NCBI GenBank assembly: GCA_902805615.1
Contig: CADCTQ010000621.1
Location: 1-52,532 of the forward strand
DNA length: 52,532 nucleotides
Direction: 5' to 3'
Source: an uncultured Cytophagales bacterium
GTDB taxonomy: Bacteria > Bacteroidota > Bacteroidia > Cytophagales > 172606-1
Part shown: positions 51,601 through 52,532 of the stretch, one piece after another
Layout of the letters: each line of letters opens with the position of its first letter
Numbering within the stretch: the first letter of the stretch is position 1
Made by a program: the position numbers and the translations under genes
Notes under the pieces: generated by a model
Told to the model about the DNA's origin: nothing
The model's input: the letters and a program-made list of their open reading frames with translations, nothing else
Database searches by the model: none

Positions 51601-51968
51601 TGTTGGCCGAGGCCTTCGAAAACCTGGTGAGCAACGCCATCAAGTTTACGCCGAAGGGCAAGCGCATCTGGGTAAGCGTGGGCCGCACCGGCGACAAGAT
51701 CCACGTGACGGTGCGCGACGAAGGGCTGGGCATCCGCCCGGATGAGTTGGGGAAGTTGTTCGTGCCCTTCGGGCGGCTGTCGGCGCGGCCCACGGGCGGC
51801 GAGTCTTCCAACGGCCTGGGGCTGGTGATCGTCAAGCGCATCCTGGAGTTGCACGGCGGCACGGTGGCCGCGGAGAGTCCGGGCCGTCACCAGGGTGCTG
51901 CCTTTACGGCTACGCTGCCCGCGGCGGCTCCCTCGGGCAGCGACCAGCCGGGGTGTGCTTCGGGGTAA
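48648..51968 (+). CDS. two-component propeller sensor histidine kinase
   Basis: This 1106-residue sensor has a signal peptide (FATFLFFPYVLPA) and about fourteen Reg_prop blades of the form LWVGTxxxGLxRFDPxTG (residues 25 to about 665), enough for two seven-bladed propellers. A Y_Y_Y domain (FEFAALGFNQPENQQYAYRL) follows, then one membrane span (about 790-812), a coiled coil, and HisKA with phospho-acceptor His880 in AVHDLKNPLGG. The kinase domain has N-box NLVSNAIKF, DEGLGI and GLGLVIVK. It has no receiver or AraC domain, unlike classical hybrid two-component systems, and no response regulator gene is adjacent. The ligand sensed by the periplasmic propellers is unknown. Confidence 0.95.
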   Translation: MPPFLRLFATFLFFPYVLPAQPVRIEHLTTRQGLSHDVVTSIMQDRQGYLWLGTTNGLNRYDGYGFRVFSQTYGDTTSLPVGLIRTTYLDRRGAFWIGMDGHGLIRFDPLTGRCRSYRHDPANPRSLGHDDVYYVGEDPKGNFWVGTYGAGLNRFDPATGTFTRFVHDPADPRSLSSNTIEAVHVDRAGILWIGTQAGGLDRFDPATGGVTRYRPSPVATPAPLTDIAEDRAGALWLGTDGDGVFRFSKATGHCERFFHDPADAHSLGHNNVSKLLLDRNGALWVGTRGGGLSRRDPRTGRFSQYQHHPLRPDTPSSNTVFSLCEDRAGLIWVGTQGHGLDKINPNRPNFDTYAHSPLDPDGLSDNAVRAIYEADHHTVWVGTNGSGLDCLQPATGKARHFRPDSTRPGSINGLAIMALLPDGAGGLWVATYDGGLDRLDPKTGRATHFVHDPADSSSLSDNRVLALWPDRDGSLWVGTYEGGLDRLDPRTGKFTHHRHRPGDPHSLSSDGIRCLYEDAGGNLWVGTAHGLNVLDRRTGRFRRYHHDPKDPHSLSGDAIRCLYEDVGGTLWVGTTDGGINGFRPPDGRFARYTRKDGLPGDGIFGILGDDRGNLWISTNNGLAKFGPRGKRFQVYEEGDGLQGNAFSFGSYHRGRSGKLYFGGSKGFSAFYPDSVRADPFVPPVVITNLEVQDRPRPELLAGGPVRLEASENSLTFEFAALGFNQPENQQYAYRLEGVDADWVYTQGRRYARYPNLDGGSYVFRVIASNGDGVWNRSGVRLPVYITPPLWEQRPFRAALVLLAGLGLWGVYRVRVRHVEESNRQLEALVRSRTEAMRLQSRDLKEVLLITRRQQREAEILRRQAEEANRMKTELMNIAVHDLKNPLGGIMLYADLVKDAVTDPDRAVRLTQTIKDTAQGMFGLISNLLTRSRLEGNSMSLEKDRLDVARLVQAAVARNTPMAQLKGQQLLYQEEPGCTADVDPDLLAEAFENLVSNAIKFTPKGKRIWVSVGRTGDKIHVTVRDEGLGIRPDELGKLFVPFGRLSARPTGGESSNGLGLVIVKRILELHGGTVAAESPGRHQGAAFTATLPAAAPSGSDQPGCASG

Positions 51969-52035
51969 GGGATCAGGATTTACAGGATTTACTTGTCTGA
52001 ACCTTGATGGGCTTGATGAAGGGATGACCAGGATT

Positions 52036-52105
52036 GCGGCGCAAAGGGATACGCGTACGCCTTGCGTGCTTTGCATCTTCTTTGCGGCCTTTGCGGTTCA
52101 GTGCT
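52036..52105. repeat. family A copy A7, left arm truncated
   Basis: Only the centre (ACGCGT) and the right arm (TTCTTTGCGGCCTTTGCGGT) are complete; the left arm is reduced to GCGCAAAGGGA. It lies downstream of the sensor kinase gene. The remainder of 51969-52226 has no visible gene. Confidence 0.7.
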
Positions 52106-52226
52106 TTCTTCTCAATCCTCTGCTTCTCAATCTTCAATACATCCTGGCGGACAGGATACCACGGGATGGTATGCCCGCCCGGCTTTGCTTGTTTTGGGCA
52201 CAGGATTACAGAGAATACATACCGCC

Positions 52227-52266
52227 GTATAAGCAAAGTCCTTCGGGACTTTGCCTATACTTATTT
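52227..52266. terminator. UUCG-loop hairpin, probable terminator
   Basis: GCAAAGTCC (52233-52241) pairs perfectly with GGACTTTGC (52246-52254) around a TTCG tetraloop. The stem is extended by GTATA/TATAC. TTATTTT follows on the plus strand. It sits between the convergent sensor gene and the partial minus-strand frame. It also resembles the GTCC...GGAC palindromes of the repeat family near 40.3 kb. Confidence 0.55.
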
Positions 52267-52292
52267 TCTCCGCTGCTGCCTCGCCCCGCCGC

Positions 52293-52532
52293 CTACGCTT
52301 CTCCTATTCTGCCCAGCCCGAAAGCCGTCATGAAGCCCGCCACCATGATGAGGCCCGTAAAACTGTGCACCTTTCGGTAAGTTTCGGGAATCATCGGGTC
52401 AGCCAGCATGGACAGCACGGCGCATGGCGGGAAGGCGGCGCATCGCGGGAAGGCGTCGCATGGCGGGAAGGCGGCGCATCGCGGGAAGGCGGCGCATCGC
52501 GGGAAGGCGGCGCATCGCGGGAAGGCGTCGCA
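52293..52532 (-). CDS. partial reading frame, possible C-terminus of a membrane protein, fused to a hexapeptide repeat
   Basis: On the minus strand a frame ending at TAG 52293-52295 is open to the window edge (79 residues). The last 38 residues (MLADPMIPETYRKVHSFTGL, then IMVAGFMTAFGLGRIGEA) look like real protein with one hydrophobic helix. Upstream the frame runs through the 18-bp tandem repeat, giving a hexapeptide repeat of the type AAFPRC. I do not recognise a family. Either the repeat is translated, or the gene starts at one of the internal ATGs (for example 52409), or this is a gene remnant disrupted by the repeat. Confidence 0.4.
   Translation of the reverse strand, partial: CDAFPRCAAFPRCAAFPRCAAFPPCDAFPRCAAFPPCAVLSMLADPMIPETYRKVHSFTGLIMVAGFMTAFGLGRIGEA
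52422..52532. repeat. 18-bp tandem repeat array (about 6 copies, continues past the window)
   Basis: Units of GCATSGCGGGAAGGCGKC start at 52422, 52440, 52458, 52476, 52494 and 52512, with variants only at the S and K positions, and a seventh begins at 52530. The 18-bp length keeps any reading frame open. Units alternate between a GCATGG and a GCATCG start. Confidence 0.85.

Overview
The window comes from a GC-rich member of the Bacteroidota, probably a Cytophagales-like environmental bacterium. The evidence is two SusC/SusD outer-membrane uptake pairs, a type IX secretion (T9SS) component (PorD) plus a protein carrying a T9SS sorting domain, the phylum-typical bamD-rpoZ-coaBC-porD gene block, the Bacteroidota-type RNA polymerase omega subunit, a two-component propeller sensor, and several -7 elements of the TAnnTTTG type. 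No tRNA, rRNA, cas gene, transposase or phage gene was seen. Almost all of the window is chromosomal single-copy gene content.

Layout. 1-2.1 kb: end of an ECF sigma factor, an overlapping single-pass membrane protein (possible anti-sigma partner) and a secreted beta-barrel-type protein. 2.6-10.3 kb (minus strand): short-chain dehydrogenase, porD, coaBC, rpoZ, bamD, a tiny T9SS-sorted protein and an OstA-like protein. 10.4-14.6 kb (plus): tilS, a PagL-like lipid A deacylase homologue and a GH5-like glycoside hydrolase. 15.2-16.1 kb: malate dehydrogenase. 16.4-22.0 kb (plus): a periplasmic molybdenum hydroxylase module (2Fe-2S subunit, Tat-exported molybdopterin subunit, cytochrome c, XdhC, MocA-like cytidylyltransferase), interrupted by a small AT-richer GxxExxY gene. 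22.8-26.0 kb (minus): unknown secreted protein, geranylgeranyl-reductase-like flavoprotein, thioredoxin-fold protein. 26.2-40.0 kb: an acyl-CoA dehydrogenase and an aminoglycoside-phosphotransferase-like kinase (the two halves of the eukaryotic ACAD10/11 fusion) bracketing a lipoprotein gene and two SusCD pairs. 40.6-48.3 kb: Tat-exported glycosylasparaginase, cutC, YihY, YdeI-like, secreted sugar isomerase-like, a CHAD/CYTH pair and a bestrophin-like protein. 48.6-52.0 kb: a propeller sensor histidine kinase. The window ends in a partial minus-strand reading frame running into an 18-bp tandem repeat.

The outstanding non-gene feature is a dense set of palindromic intergenic elements in several unrelated families: a ~100-bp element with an ACGCGT centre (7 copies), a ~105-135-bp TA-rich hairpin fused to stop codons (4 copies), ~350-520-bp nested inverted-repeat elements (2 related copies and 2 unrelated ones), and a 34-bp unit repeated with ~52-56-bp spacing. 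All eight convergent gene junctions contain one or more of them, while the divergent promoter regions contain none. One family brackets the GxxExxY (PD-(D/E)XK-like) gene, which looks like a cassette inserted into the molybdenum hydroxylase operon. This is the best candidate in the window for an undescribed mobile or repeat-maintenance system, but that reading is inference.
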